DNA of 64,000 bases, from assembly GCF_000203915.1 (NCBI RefSeq), contig NC_008391.1, forward strand, positions 186,001 to 250,000. The letters run 5' to 3'. Shown piece after piece: positions 35,514 through 43,905 of this stretch. The position numbers and the translations under genes were made by a program. This stretch comes from Burkholderia ambifaria AMMD (GTDB lineage Bacteria > Pseudomonadota > Gammaproteobacteria > Burkholderiales > Burkholderiaceae). Numbering within the stretch: the stretch's first letter is position 1; every line of letters starts with the position of its first letter. The notes under the pieces were generated by a model that was given only the letters and a program-made list of their open reading frames with translations, did no database searches and was not told where the DNA came from.

Positions 35514-36454
35514 CGATGTCGATGCTGGCCGCCCGCGGCCTCGAACTGCTGCTGTTGATCGCGTGCGTCGCCGCGGCGCTCGCGACGCCCGGCGGCGGCA
35601 CGCGCCGGCGCATCGCCGCGCGCGTGCAGCAGGCGGCCGGACAGCGCTCGCTGTCGCTGGCGGCGGGGCGGCTGCAGCCGGGCGAGGTGCGCCAGGACCT
35701 GACGCGGCGGCTCGCGCAGCTCGGCGAGCGGCTGCCAGTGCTCGACCCGATGCAGCGTGTGAAGCTCGGGCTGCAGCTCACGCGCGCCGGCTTTCGCGAG
35801 CGCCGCGCGGTGTCGGCGATGATCGGCATCAAGCTGAGCTGCGGCGTGCTGTTCGCGGGCTTCGCGATCGTGTTCAGCCCGTACATTCCGCGGCTCGGCG
35901 AATTCTTCGTGATCCGTGCGGTGGCGATGGTCGGCGCGTTCGTGATCGGCGTGATCGTGCCCGAGTACGTGCTCGGCGCGATGATCCGGCGGCGCCGGCG
36001 CACCATCGCCGCGTGCTTTCCGGATGCGCTCGACCTGCTCGTGATCTGCACGATGGCCGGCAACAGTCTCGCATCGGGCGTGCGGCGCGTCGCCCGCGAA
36101 CTCCAGCGCATCTGCCCGCCGCTCGCCGACGAGCTGACCGTGTGCGCGGACGAGCTGACGCTGAGCGGCAATGTCTCGGAGGCGCTCGCGCATTTCGCGC
36201 TGCGCGTCAATTTTTCGTCGGCGCGCTCGCTCGCCACGACGCTCACGCAATCGCAGCGATTCGGCACGCCGATCACGCAGGCACTGCGCACGCTGTCGCG
36301 CAGCGAGCGCACCGAGCAGGTCGTCGCGCTCGAGGAAAAGGCCGCGAAGCTCGCGCCGAAGATCACCGTGCCGATGATGCTGTTCATCCTGCCGACGGTC
36401 GGCCTGATCGCGGCGGGCCCGGCGGCGATCCGCCTGATCGAGGTATTCAAATGA
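35510..36454 (+). CDS. tadC: Flp pilus inner-membrane platform protein TadC
   Basis: Protein of 314 aa with four TM segments and the T2SSF domain CFPDALDLLVICTMAGNSLASGVRRVAREL ... LTQSQRFGTPITQALRTLSRSER. It is the partner of TadB. The start codon (35510) overlaps the tadB stop; a second in-frame ATG is at 35516. Confidence 0.94.
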   Translation: MTMSMLAARGLELLLLIACVAAALATPGGGTRRRIAARVQQAAGQRSLSLAAGRLQPGEVRQDLTRRLAQLGERLPVLDPMQRVKLGLQLTRAGFRERRAVSAMIGIKLSCGVLFAGFAIVFSPYIPRLGEFFVIRAVAMVGAFVIGVIVPEYVLGAMIRRRRRTIAACFPDALDLLVICTMAGNSLASGVRRVARELQRICPPLADELTVCADELTLSGNVSEALAHFALRVNFSSARSLATTLTQSQRFGTPITQALRTLSRSERTEQVVALEEKAAKLAPKITVPMMLFILPTVGLIAAGPAAIRLIEVFK

Positions 36455-37308
36455 CACGATCCGTCATCCGCGCGCTGGCGTTCGCGGCCGTGCTGCCCGT
36501 GCTGGCCGGCGGCTGCGCGCCGGGCATCCAGACGAGAGCAGCGCTGTCGCACAAGAGCGACGACCCGCAGGCCGAATTGCGCATTGCCGACAGCGCGCTC
36601 TCCGGCGGCAACGTCGAGCTTGCGTCGACGCTGTACGGAAAGGTGCTCGCGCGGCATCCAGATTCGCTCGCGGCGCAGCTGGGCCTCGGCGACGTCAACT
36701 ACCGGGCCGGCGATCTGGAGCGCGCGCGAATTCTCTATGAGCAGGCACGGCAACAGGCGCCGGCGGATCTCGGGCCGCAGCTGGGGCTCGCGCGCGTCGC
36801 GTTGCGCCAGCGCCGGCTCGACGAGGCCGCGCAGCGCTACCGCGACCTGCTGGCCGCGCAGCCGAACCTGCCGCTCGCGGCGCAAGGGCTCGGCACGGTG
36901 CTCGACCTGCAAGGCCGCCATGCCGACGCGCAAGCCGTGTATCGCGACGCGCTCAACGCGCATCCGGACGCGCAGGGGCTGCGCATCGACCTCGGGCTGT
37001 CGCTCGTGCTGAGCAACCGGCCGCGCGAAGGCGTGAACGTGCTGCTCGACGTGGCCGGCTTGCCCGACGCGCCGTGGCAGGCGCGCCAGAACCTCGCGTT
37101 CGCGTACGGCGTGCTCGGCAACACGGATTCGGCGAAAAAGCTGTTGTCTGCCGACCTGCCTGCGTCGGCGGTGGCCGACAACCTGCGCTTCTACCAGGCG
37201 GTGCGCGCGCAGCTCGCGGCGCGCCCGGCGGCGGCCGCCGCGCGGCCGTTGACGGGCGCGGCGCTCGAGCGGAGCGTCGTGCCTCCCGCTGCGGGGACCA
37301 CAAAATGA
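36451..37308 (+). CDS. tadD: TPR lipoprotein TadD
   Basis: Protein of 285 aa: signal peptide with lipobox VLAGGC and at least five tetratricopeptide units (for example SLAAQLGLGDVNYRAGDLERARILYEQA and LPLAAQGLGTVLDLQGRHADAQAVYRDAL). TadD-type lipoproteins act like pilotins for the secretin. ATGA overlaps with tadC and with the following pseudopilin gene keep the operon coupled. The C-terminal 30 residues are alanine-rich. Confidence 0.9.
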   Translation: MTRSVIRALAFAAVLPVLAGGCAPGIQTRAALSHKSDDPQAELRIADSALSGGNVELASTLYGKVLARHPDSLAAQLGLGDVNYRAGDLERARILYEQARQQAPADLGPQLGLARVALRQRRLDEAAQRYRDLLAAQPNLPLAAQGLGTVLDLQGRHADAQAVYRDALNAHPDAQGLRIDLGLSLVLSNRPREGVNVLLDVAGLPDAPWQARQNLAFAYGVLGNTDSAKKLLSADLPASAVADNLRFYQAVRAQLAARPAAAAARPLTGAALERSVVPPAAGTTK

Positions 37309-37733
37309 CACGCGGGGCGAGGGGCGCGCGCCACGCGCGCGGCGTCGTATCCCTCGAGTTCGCGCTGATGCTGCCGTTCCTGTTGATGGTGCTGATCGGC
37401 ATCATCGACGTGAGCCTGCTGCTGTGCGACAAGGCCGTCATCACGAACGCGAGCCGCGAAGCCGCGCGGGCCGGCGTCGTGCTGCGCGTGCCGATGCTGA
37501 CCCCGACGCAGATCGCCAACGTCGCGTTGAGCTACACGCAGAACAGCCTGGTCAGCGGCGGCACCGGGACGGTCCCGACCGTGGCCGTGACGCAGGCGAA
37601 CGGCACGACGGCGGGCACCGCGCTGACGGTGACGGTGACCTACACGTATTCCGGGCTGGTGCTGGGTACGGCGTTGAGCGTGCTTACCGGCCCGATTACG
37701 ATCTCGGCCAGCTCGGTGATGCTCTATGAATGA
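37305..37733 (+). CDS. tadE: TadE-like pseudopilin
   Basis: Protein of 142 aa. After a basic leader (ARGARHARG) the pseudopilin motif VVSLEFALMLPFLLMVLIGIIDVSLLL shows the +5 glutamate. The extracytoplasmic part is rich in T, V and G. It is processed by the CpaA peptidase and primes pilus assembly. It overlaps tadD by four bases and the next gene by eight. Confidence 0.9.
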   Translation: MTRGARGARHARGVVSLEFALMLPFLLMVLIGIIDVSLLLCDKAVITNASREAARAGVVLRVPMLTPTQIANVALSYTQNSLVSGGTGTVPTVAVTQANGTTAGTALTVTVTYTYSGLVLGTALSVLTGPITISASSVMLYE

Positions 37734-38766
37734 CGCAGCCGACACGCGATGCACCGGCCCCGCGTCCGAGCGAGGCTCCGTCGCGCTGTTCTTCCTGATG
37801 TTCCTGATTCCGCTGCTGTCGTTCGGCGCGCTGGCGATCGACATCGCGTGGGTCGCCACCGTGCGCAACCAGCTTCAGAACGCCGCCGACGCGGCCGCGC
37901 TCGCGGCGGCCGATGCGATGATGTCGCCGACCGGCGGCCCGCTGAACTGGTCGCAGGCCGCGCCGGCGGCGAACGGCGTGATCGCGCGGAATTCGGCGGC
38001 GGGCGCGGCGCTGGCGACGGGCACGGTGACGACCGGGTACTGGAACGTGACGCGCAACCCGGCGTCGATGCAGCCGACCACGATCACGCCCGGCGCGTAC
38101 GACGTGCCGGCGGTGCAGGTCACGGTGTCGCGCGCGCCGGGCGTCAACGGCGGCTCGATCCCGTTGCTGCTCGGCGGGCTGCTCGGTGTGCCCGGCACAT
38201 CCGGCAGCGCGACCGCGATCGCGGTGCTGGCCGCGCCCGGCGGGGTGGCGGCGGGCGGCCTCTTTCCGATCGCGATCGACCAGTGCGTGTACAACCAGTA
38301 CTGGAATGCGGCGACCAACCAGCCGCTGATCAATCCGCTGACGGGCCAGCCGTACGAGTTCTCGATCACCAACGGCCAGACCTATGGCGCGCTGTGCATG
38401 GGCGGTCAGTGGACGTCGTTCCAGTCGACCGCGACCGACACGACGACGATGGGCGGGCTGATGGTGACCGGCAACCCGACGACGCTCAATATCGGCGACA
38501 CCATCAATCTCGCCACCGGCGTGAAGGCGACGCTCTACACGTCGGTGCCGGTCGGCGCGACGGTCGTGCTGCCGGTCGTCACGCAGACCTCGAGCAGCAC
38601 CTCCGTGCCGATCGTCGCGTTCGCCGCGTTCCACATCGACGTGTCGCTCGGCGGCACGTACAAGTACATCCAGGGCCACTTCGTTGCCGGCGTGAAGCTC
38701 ACGGGTGTCGCGACCGGCGTCGGGCCGTACTACGGCGTGTACGTGCCGCCGCGGCTCGCGTTGTGA
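37726..38766 (+). CDS. tadG: TadG-like protein with Flp-associated Tad domain
   Basis: Protein of 346 aa. The N-terminal Tad domain (RGSVALFFLMFLIPLLSFGALAIDIAWVATVRNQLQNAADAAALAAADAM) has a membrane anchor. A long beta-rich, serine/threonine- and glycine-rich extracytoplasmic region follows, without an obvious von Willebrand A MIDAS motif. TadG is part of the envelope-spanning complex. The last 37 bp overlap the 3' end of the convergent GT87 gene. Confidence 0.88.
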   Translation: MNDAADTRCTGPASERGSVALFFLMFLIPLLSFGALAIDIAWVATVRNQLQNAADAAALAAADAMMSPTGGPLNWSQAAPAANGVIARNSAAGAALATGTVTTGYWNVTRNPASMQPTTITPGAYDVPAVQVTVSRAPGVNGGSIPLLLGGLLGVPGTSGSATAIAVLAAPGGVAAGGLFPIAIDQCVYNQYWNAATNQPLINPLTGQPYEFSITNGQTYGALCMGGQWTSFQSTATDTTTMGGLMVTGNPTTLNIGDTINLATGVKATLYTSVPVGATVVLPVVTQTSSSTSVPIVAFAAFHIDVSLGGTYKYIQGHFVAGVKLTGVATGVGPYYGVYVPPRLAL

Positions 38767-40004
38767 GCGTCGTGAACGTGGTGAACGTCGTGCCGCGCGC
38801 GCCGCAGCAGCACGAGCAGCGCGAAGAGGGTCACGGCCGGGCCGATCTGCGGCCACTCCAGCCACGGGTTCAGGTATTCGACGATCGGCAGCGCCCACAG
38901 CAGCGCGATCGCGGTCTGTTCGCCACGCAGCCAACCGTCGCGCCAGCCGATCGCCAGCATGCACGCGATCGCGACCGCGAGCCACGCGAGTTCGTAGTGC
39001 CAAACGTACGGGTTGGCCGCGAGCGTCGCGACCGTCAGCACGGCCGCACGCACGCGGGTATCGCGTGACCGTGCCCACGCGACGCAGGCGGCTGCGATCG
39101 CGATCACGGCGATACACGCGTGTGCGGCATAGGCGGCGGCGAGCGGGACGCCCGCGAGGCGGAACGTCGCGAACGGCGTCGGCGACACGAGCCAGAACAC
39201 GACACCGTGTTCGAGGACGATCGAGCGCGCGAGCCCCGTGCTGGCGACGAACAGGCGCAGCGACTCGACCCCGCAGACCAGGATGCTCAACGCGACGAAC
39301 GTGCCCGTGGCGAGCGCGGCCCATGCGATCGTGCGCCACGCGCGCGCCGCGATCAGCACGAACGGGAACAGCAACGCCATCTGCGGCTTGACCGACAGCA
39401 GGCCGATGCAGAGGCCGGCCCACATCGGCCTGCGGGCGGCCCAGTGGACGGCCAGCGCCGCGCAGGAGGCGGTCAGGAATGCGTTCTGCCCGAGCGTCGC
39501 GGTGACGAACACGCACGGTGCGGCGGCCAGTGCGAGCGTCGCGGCGCGCCCTGCGGCGGCCATCGAGCCGAGGCCGGATACGCGCGATGCCGCGAGGCCG
39601 AGCACGACCACGCCGAACGCGACGAACAGCGGATAGCCGAGCGCAAAGGGCAGCAGCGCCAGCGGCGTCACGAGCAGCAGATAGGTGGGCGGGTACAGCC
39701 ACGGCGCGAAGCTGTCACGACGAAAGTGGGTGAACAGCTCGGCCGTCAGCCGCGAGAACGACGAGAAATCGTAAGCCTGCGCAGGCGTACCGTGCAGCAT
39801 CACGTACGACGCGGACCAGAACACCGAGAAGTCGGCGCCGGGGCGCGCCACGGCGCCGCCGTGCCGAACGACGGTCGTCCAGACCGCGATGAACAGCGCG
39901 TAGAACACCAGCATCATTGCGCTGTACAGGACGAGGCGCCGCGGCGTGAGCCACTCGCCGACGGCGCGCGGCGCCGAGCGTAGCGATTGGCTGGAAATGT
40001 CCAA
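38730..40004 (-). CDS. GT87-type polytopic membrane glycosyltransferase (DUF2029)
   Basis: Protein of about 424 aa with ten or more membrane helices. It has the early periplasmic loop GADFSVFWSASYVMLHGTPAQAYD (acidic D in TM1-2 loop), the LYPPTYLLLVTPLALLPF motif and SVKPQMALLFP typical of GT87/DUF2029. These use polyprenyl-phosphate sugars outside the membrane. Start is uncertain: TTG at 40004 follows the GtrB-like stop (40019) closely; ATG codons at 39917 and 39914 would still leave TM1. It is encoded directly after the enzyme likely to make its lipid-linked donor. It converges on tadG with a 37-bp overlap. Confidence 0.82.
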   Translation of the reverse strand: MDISSQSLRSAPRAVGEWLTPRRLVLYSAMMLVFYALFIAVWTTVVRHGGAVARPGADFSVFWSASYVMLHGTPAQAYDFSSFSRLTAELFTHFRRDSFAPWLYPPTYLLLVTPLALLPFALGYPLFVAFGVVVLGLAASRVSGLGSMAAAGRAATLALAAAPCVFVTATLGQNAFLTASCAALAVHWAARRPMWAGLCIGLLSVKPQMALLFPFVLIAARAWRTIAWAALATGTFVALSILVCGVESLRLFVASTGLARSIVLEHGVVFWLVSPTPFATFRLAGVPLAAAYAAHACIAVIAIAAACVAWARSRDTRVRAAVLTVATLAANPYVWHYELAWLAVAIACMLAIGWRDGWLRGEQTAIALLWALPIVEYLNPWLEWPQIGPAVTLFALLVLLRRARHDVHHVHDAHNASRGGTYTP

Positions 40005-40018
40005 TGCCGCGGCCCGGC

Positions 40019-41095
40019 TTACTTGAACGACGCCTTGCGGGCGGCGAGGCCGGCGGCGGCCGGTATCGTCGTCCGGCGGCGGGCCGCGTGCGTGCGCTTG
40101 AGCGGGAACTGCAGCAGCTTCGATGCGGGCTGCGCGGCGGCGTCCCGCTCGGCCCGATAGCGCCGTCTGACGAGATAGACGGGACGCTGCTTCGACTCGT
40201 GATAGATCCGGCCGAGGTATTCGCCGATCACGCCGATGCCGATCAGCTGGATGCCGCCGACGAACAGCACGACGGAAATCAGCGACGGGTAGCCGTGCAC
40301 CGGATTGCCGAACAACAGCGTGCGCACGACGATGAACGCGCCGTACACGAGCGACAGCATCGCGAACGTGATGCCGACGTAGGTCCACACGCGCAGCGGC
40401 ACCGTGCTGAAGCTCGTGATGCCTTCCAGCGCGAAATTCCAGCGCCGCCACCCGGAGAACTTCGAGCGGCCGCCGCTGCGCGGCGCACGCGTGTATTCGA
40501 TGATCTCGGTGCGAAAGCCGACCCACGCGAACAGCCCCTTCATGAACCGCCGCCGCTCAGGCAGCGCGCGCAACGCGTCGACGACCTCGCGATCCATCAG
40601 GCGGAAATCGCCGACGTTTTCCGGCATCTCCACCTCGGACAGCGCGTTGTGCACGCGATAGTAGAGCGCCGCCGCCGCGCGCTGCAGGTAGGGATCGCAC
40701 AGCCGGTCGGTGCGTTTCGCGGCGACGACCTCGGCGCCGCCGCGCCAGCGTTCGATCATCGCGGGAATCAGCGCGGGCGGGTCCTGCAGGTCGGCGTCGA
40801 TCAGGATCACCGCGGCGCCGGCCGCCTCGTCGAGGCCCGCGGTGAGCGCCGCTTCCTTGCCGAAGCGGCGCGTGAGATCCACGACGTGCACGCGCGCGTC
40901 GCCGGCGGCGATCGCGAGCAGCCGGTCGAGCGTGCGATCGCGGCTGCCGTCGTTGATGCAGACGATCTCGAAGCGCACCACGGCGACCGACTCCAGAATG
41001 GGCAGCGTTTCGGCAAAGAACGCGTCGATCGTTTCCTCTTCGTCATGAAACGGCACGACGAGCGAGATCAGCGGCTTCCTGGCTTGCGTGGACAT
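40019..41095 (-). CDS. GtrB/ArnC-like polyprenyl-phosphate glycosyltransferase
   Basis: Protein of 358 aa. The GT2 domain has SLVVPFHDEEETIDAF, the DDG-equivalent CINDGSRD and the catalytic DADLQDPP. Two C-terminal TM helices (VWTYVGITFAMLSLVYGAFIV and SLISVVLFVGGIQLIGIGVIGEYLGRIYHE) end in the GtrB signature. Such enzymes transfer a sugar from UDP-sugar to undecaprenyl phosphate. A basic, disordered tail of about 50 residues after RRYR is unusually long. The ATG at 41095 is used. It forms a two-gene unit with the GT87 gene 14 bp downstream. Confidence 0.88.
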   Translation of the reverse strand: MSTQARKPLISLVVPFHDEEETIDAFFAETLPILESVAVVRFEIVCINDGSRDRTLDRLLAIAAGDARVHVVDLTRRFGKEAALTAGLDEAAGAAVILIDADLQDPPALIPAMIERWRGGAEVVAAKRTDRLCDPYLQRAAAALYYRVHNALSEVEMPENVGDFRLMDREVVDALRALPERRRFMKGLFAWVGFRTEIIEYTRAPRSGGRSKFSGWRRWNFALEGITSFSTVPLRVWTYVGITFAMLSLVYGAFIVVRTLLFGNPVHGYPSLISVVLFVGGIQLIGIGVIGEYLGRIYHESKQRPVYLVRRRYRAERDAAAQPASKLLQFPLKRTHAARRRTTIPAAAGLAARKASFK

Positions 41096-41386
41096 GCTGC
41101 GGGCTCCCGAGAGATCCGGCCTGCGCTGCACCGTGTGATTCCGGTTGTTTTCCGCCGAACGGGCGTGGCCGGGTTCGGCGCGATGTCGGTTCCGGCCTGC
41201 TTGTCCACCGCGGACCGGACATAGGTGTTGTGTCCATTGTATGCAGGGAATCGCCGATTCGTAACACGTATCGGCGGATTTGCATGGCATGGCGAAGGGC
41301 TTGCCGGGGAAACACCGGGCGGCGCCTGGCGGCGAAGCGTACGCGGCGGCGCTAGGATGGCGTTTTCAATGCCGAAGGAGCGCGCG

Positions 41387-41761
41387 GTGCAAGTTCACGA
41401 TCTGACAGGTGCGCCGCTCGATTTCTGGGTGGCGATGGCGGAAGACCTCGGCGCGCCGCGCGTCGACGCCGGTGGCTGCACGATCATTCGCGAGCCGGAC
41501 GGCACGCCGGTGCCGTACGCGCCGTCGTCTTCATGGGCAGACGGCGGCCCGCTCGTCGAGCGTGTGCCGTTCGGCGCGTTCGAACGCGACGGCGGGCACG
41601 GCGCATGGCGCGCGGTGCTGCATCGCGCGGTGCCGGCGGCGGGCGAGCGCTGCACGTTCAACCAGTCGGGGCCGACGCTGCTGATCGCCGCGATGCGCAC
41701 GCTGGTCGCGTCGACGTTCGGCGACGACGTGCCCGATCTCGACATGTCGAAGCCGCGCTGA
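41387..41761 (+). CDS. NinX-like (DUF2591) protein
   Basis: Protein of 124 aa with the lambdoid-phage NinX pattern: [19 protein letters not shown] at the N-terminus and later [29 protein letters not shown] plus [22 protein letters not shown]. The GTG at 41387 is chosen because an AAGGAG site sits eight bases upstream and the family begins at this strand. ATG codons at 41357 and 41369 lie on or before that site. No other phage gene is nearby, so it is a domesticated or chromosomal relative. Function unknown. Confidence 0.72.
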   Translation: MQVHDLTGAPLDFWVAMAEDLGAPRVDAGGCTIIREPDGTPVPYAPSSSWADGGPLVERVPFGAFERDGGHGAWRAVLHRAVPAAGERCTFNQSGPTLLIAAMRTLVASTFGDDVPDLDMSKPR

Positions 41762-41777
41762 GTGTGCGCGCAACCGG

Positions 41778-42767
41778 TTACGCGGCCGACAGGTTGCGTA
41801 CCGCGATCGACGCGACGTCGACGCGCTTCGGCAGGATCGTATCCGCGGCCGCGCGATCGGCGACGCGTTGCAGCACGTCGATGTCCGCGGCGGTGACGCC
41901 GCGCTGCGCGAGCGCCGCCCGGCGCGCGATATCGGCGGCCGCGTCGCGCGGCAGGCGCGTGAGCGATGCGTAGACGGTCGCGTAGTCAGCCGGATGCGCG
42001 AGCGCCCACTGGCCGGCACGCGTGAGCCGCGCGAGCACGTCCGATAGCGCCGCGCGCTTCGATCGATCGTCGAGCGTGTCGACCGGCGACGTGAGGAACG
42101 CGAGCCCCGAATTGATCCCGCTGCCGTCGCGAACGATGCGCGCGCCGCGTCGCACGACGTTGCCGTAGTAAGGATCGAAGGTCGCCCAGATGCCGATCTG
42201 CTTCGCCTCGAATGCGGCGAACGCGTCGACCGGCAGCACGAAGCGCACGTCAACATCGCCCGGTGCGAGGCCGTGTTCGCGCAGCGCGCCGTACAGCTGA
42301 TATTGCGAGATGCTGCCGCGCGCCGACGACACGACGACGGTGCGCCCCTTCAGGTCGGCGACCGTGCGCACCGGCGAATCGGGCTGCACGACGATGCCGA
42401 GCGACGTGGGTGAGCCCACGCGCGTCGCGACGATCCGCAGCGCCGGATCGCCGAGCGCGGCCGTCAGCACGGGCAGGTCGCCGGCCGGCGCGAGATCGAT
42501 CGCGCCCGCGCGCTGCGCTTCGAACAGCGGCGCGGCACCCTGGAAATTCGCCCAGCGAAACCGGTACGGCACGCCGTCGAGCACACGCGCGGCCTCGGCC
42601 AGCGCACGCAGGCCGCCGGCCTGATCGCCGAGCACCAGCGTGACGTTCGACAGGTCGGGGCCGGCCGCGCGGGCGGGCAGGGCGGCGGCGCCCGCAAGCG
42701 GTGCGGCGGCGAGGGCGGCCACACGCAGCAACGCGCGGCGGCGGGCAGGGGCGGAGGGCGAAGTCAT
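41778..42767 (-). CDS. ABC substrate-binding protein, sulfonate/nitrate (SsuA/TauA) type, orphan
   Basis: Protein of 329 aa. An arginine-rich signal (ARRRALLRVAALAAAPLAGAAAL) may be Tat- or Sec-type. The mature protein has an NMT1/SsuA-like fold: QGAAPLFEAQRAGAIDLAPAGDLPVLTAA, VQPDSPVRTVADLKGRTVVV and IWATFDPYYGNVVRRGARIV. The binding protein would feed an importer for sulfonates or similar compounds. As with the gene at 22792, no transporter membrane genes adjoin. It lies 140 bp downstream of a LysR gene on the same strand, which may control it. Confidence 0.83.
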   Translation of the reverse strand: MTSPSAPARRRALLRVAALAAAPLAGAAALPARAAGPDLSNVTLVLGDQAGGLRALAEAARVLDGVPYRFRWANFQGAAPLFEAQRAGAIDLAPAGDLPVLTAALGDPALRIVATRVGSPTSLGIVVQPDSPVRTVADLKGRTVVVSSARGSISQYQLYGALREHGLAPGDVDVRFVLPVDAFAAFEAKQIGIWATFDPYYGNVVRRGARIVRDGSGINSGLAFLTSPVDTLDDRSKRAALSDVLARLTRAGQWALAHPADYATVYASLTRLPRDAAADIARRAALAQRGVTAADIDVLQRVADRAAADTILPKRVDVASIAVRNLSAA

Positions 42768-42907
42768 CGATGGCGGTCCTCGGTGATCCGCGCGCGGGCC
42801 GCGCGGCTGCCCGGCAGATTACGGAATCGGTTTCGCGCCGGCAAACATCGAATCGCGCAATGCTTATTCGCGTGAGAGTGGAATGGCGGCTGGGGAAGAT
42901 ACGGGCG

Positions 42908-43786
42908 CTAGGCTCGCGCGGGGACGGTGCGCAGGAACGCGCGTACCGCGGGCGCCTTCTCGAAGCGCCGGTGCGCGAGCGCGAGTTCGGACGTGATCGG
43001 CTTGCCGGCGATCGGCCGGTACACGACGCCCGGCAACGACACGCAGCCGGCGAGCGCATCCGGAATCACGGCGACCCAGCCGTTGACCGACACGCACGCG
43101 AGCACCGCGAGCAAGCCGCCCGGCCGCGCGGCGATCACGGGCGCGAAGCGGCCGCGGCGTGCGACTTCGAGCGTGCCGCGCTCCTGCTCGGGCACCGCGA
43201 AGCGTGCGTCGGCGAGATCGGCGGCGCGCACGGCAGTCATCGACGCGTAGCGCGAATCGGCCGGCACGGCCGCGACGAACACGTCGCGCTGCAGCGTGAC
43301 GATCCGCAGCGCGCCCGGCAGCGGCAACGGCGGGCGCACGTATGCGAGATCGAGCCGGCCCGCGTCGAGCTGCTTCGCGACGTCGTCCATCGGCACTTCC
43401 CGCAGGTTCAGGTCGATGCGCGGATGCGCGGCGCGAAACGCACCGACCGTGCGTTGCAGCGCGCCCGAATAGACGGCCGACGACACATAGCCGATTTCGA
43501 TCCGGCCGAGTTCGCCGCGCTCGGCCAGCATCGCGAGTTCGCGGCCGCGCTGCAGATGCTCGAACGCGGCGCTCGCCTCCGCGAGAAACGCAACGCCTGC
43601 CGCCGTCAGCGTGACCGCGCGGCGCGAGCGCTGGAACAGCCGCACGCCGAGCAGCCGCTCGGCCTCCTGGATCTGCCGCGTGAGCGCAGGCGGCGCCATG
43701 TCGAGCGCGTCGGCCGCGCGAGCGAAATGCAGATGCTGCGCGACGCTCAGGAACGCGCGCACATGACGGAATTCGAGCGGATTCAT
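42908..43786 (-). CDS. LysR-family transcriptional regulator
   Basis: Protein of 292 aa with intact HTH (FARAADALDMAPPALTRQIQEAERLLGVRLFQR, about residues 18-53) and a CbnR/BenM-like effector domain (FRAAHPRIDLNLREVP ... DLAYVRPPLPLP). A TnpB insertion element begins within about 15 bp upstream of its ATG, separating it from the divergent MFS gene at 45076. A GGAG lies 11 bases upstream of the ATG, so translation should survive. Its native promoter and the shared operator may be displaced. Confidence 0.9.
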   Translation of the reverse strand: MNPLEFRHVRAFLSVAQHLHFARAADALDMAPPALTRQIQEAERLLGVRLFQRSRRAVTLTAAGVAFLAEASAAFEHLQRGRELAMLAERGELGRIEIGYVSSAVYSGALQRTVGAFRAAHPRIDLNLREVPMDDVAKQLDAGRLDLAYVRPPLPLPGALRIVTLQRDVFVAAVPADSRYASMTAVRAADLADARFAVPEQERGTLEVARRGRFAPVIAARPGGLLAVLACVSVNGWVAVIPDALAGCVSLPGVVYRPIAGKPITSELALAHRRFEKAPAVRAFLRTVPARA

Positions 43787-43905
43787 CAGAATTTGCTCCG
43801 AGAAACCCCGCCATTTCCCCCAATGGGACTTCCTTCGGGGCGGATGGCGGGAAGGAAAGGCGTGCTGTTGACAGGCAGCTTCTTCCACGGGTTAGGATCA
43901 CCGGC

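Noticed and set aside
42908..43786. LysR gene disrupted by the insertion element
   Set aside because: The N-terminus and HTH are complete and an upstream GGAG is kept; only the promoter region could be affected.
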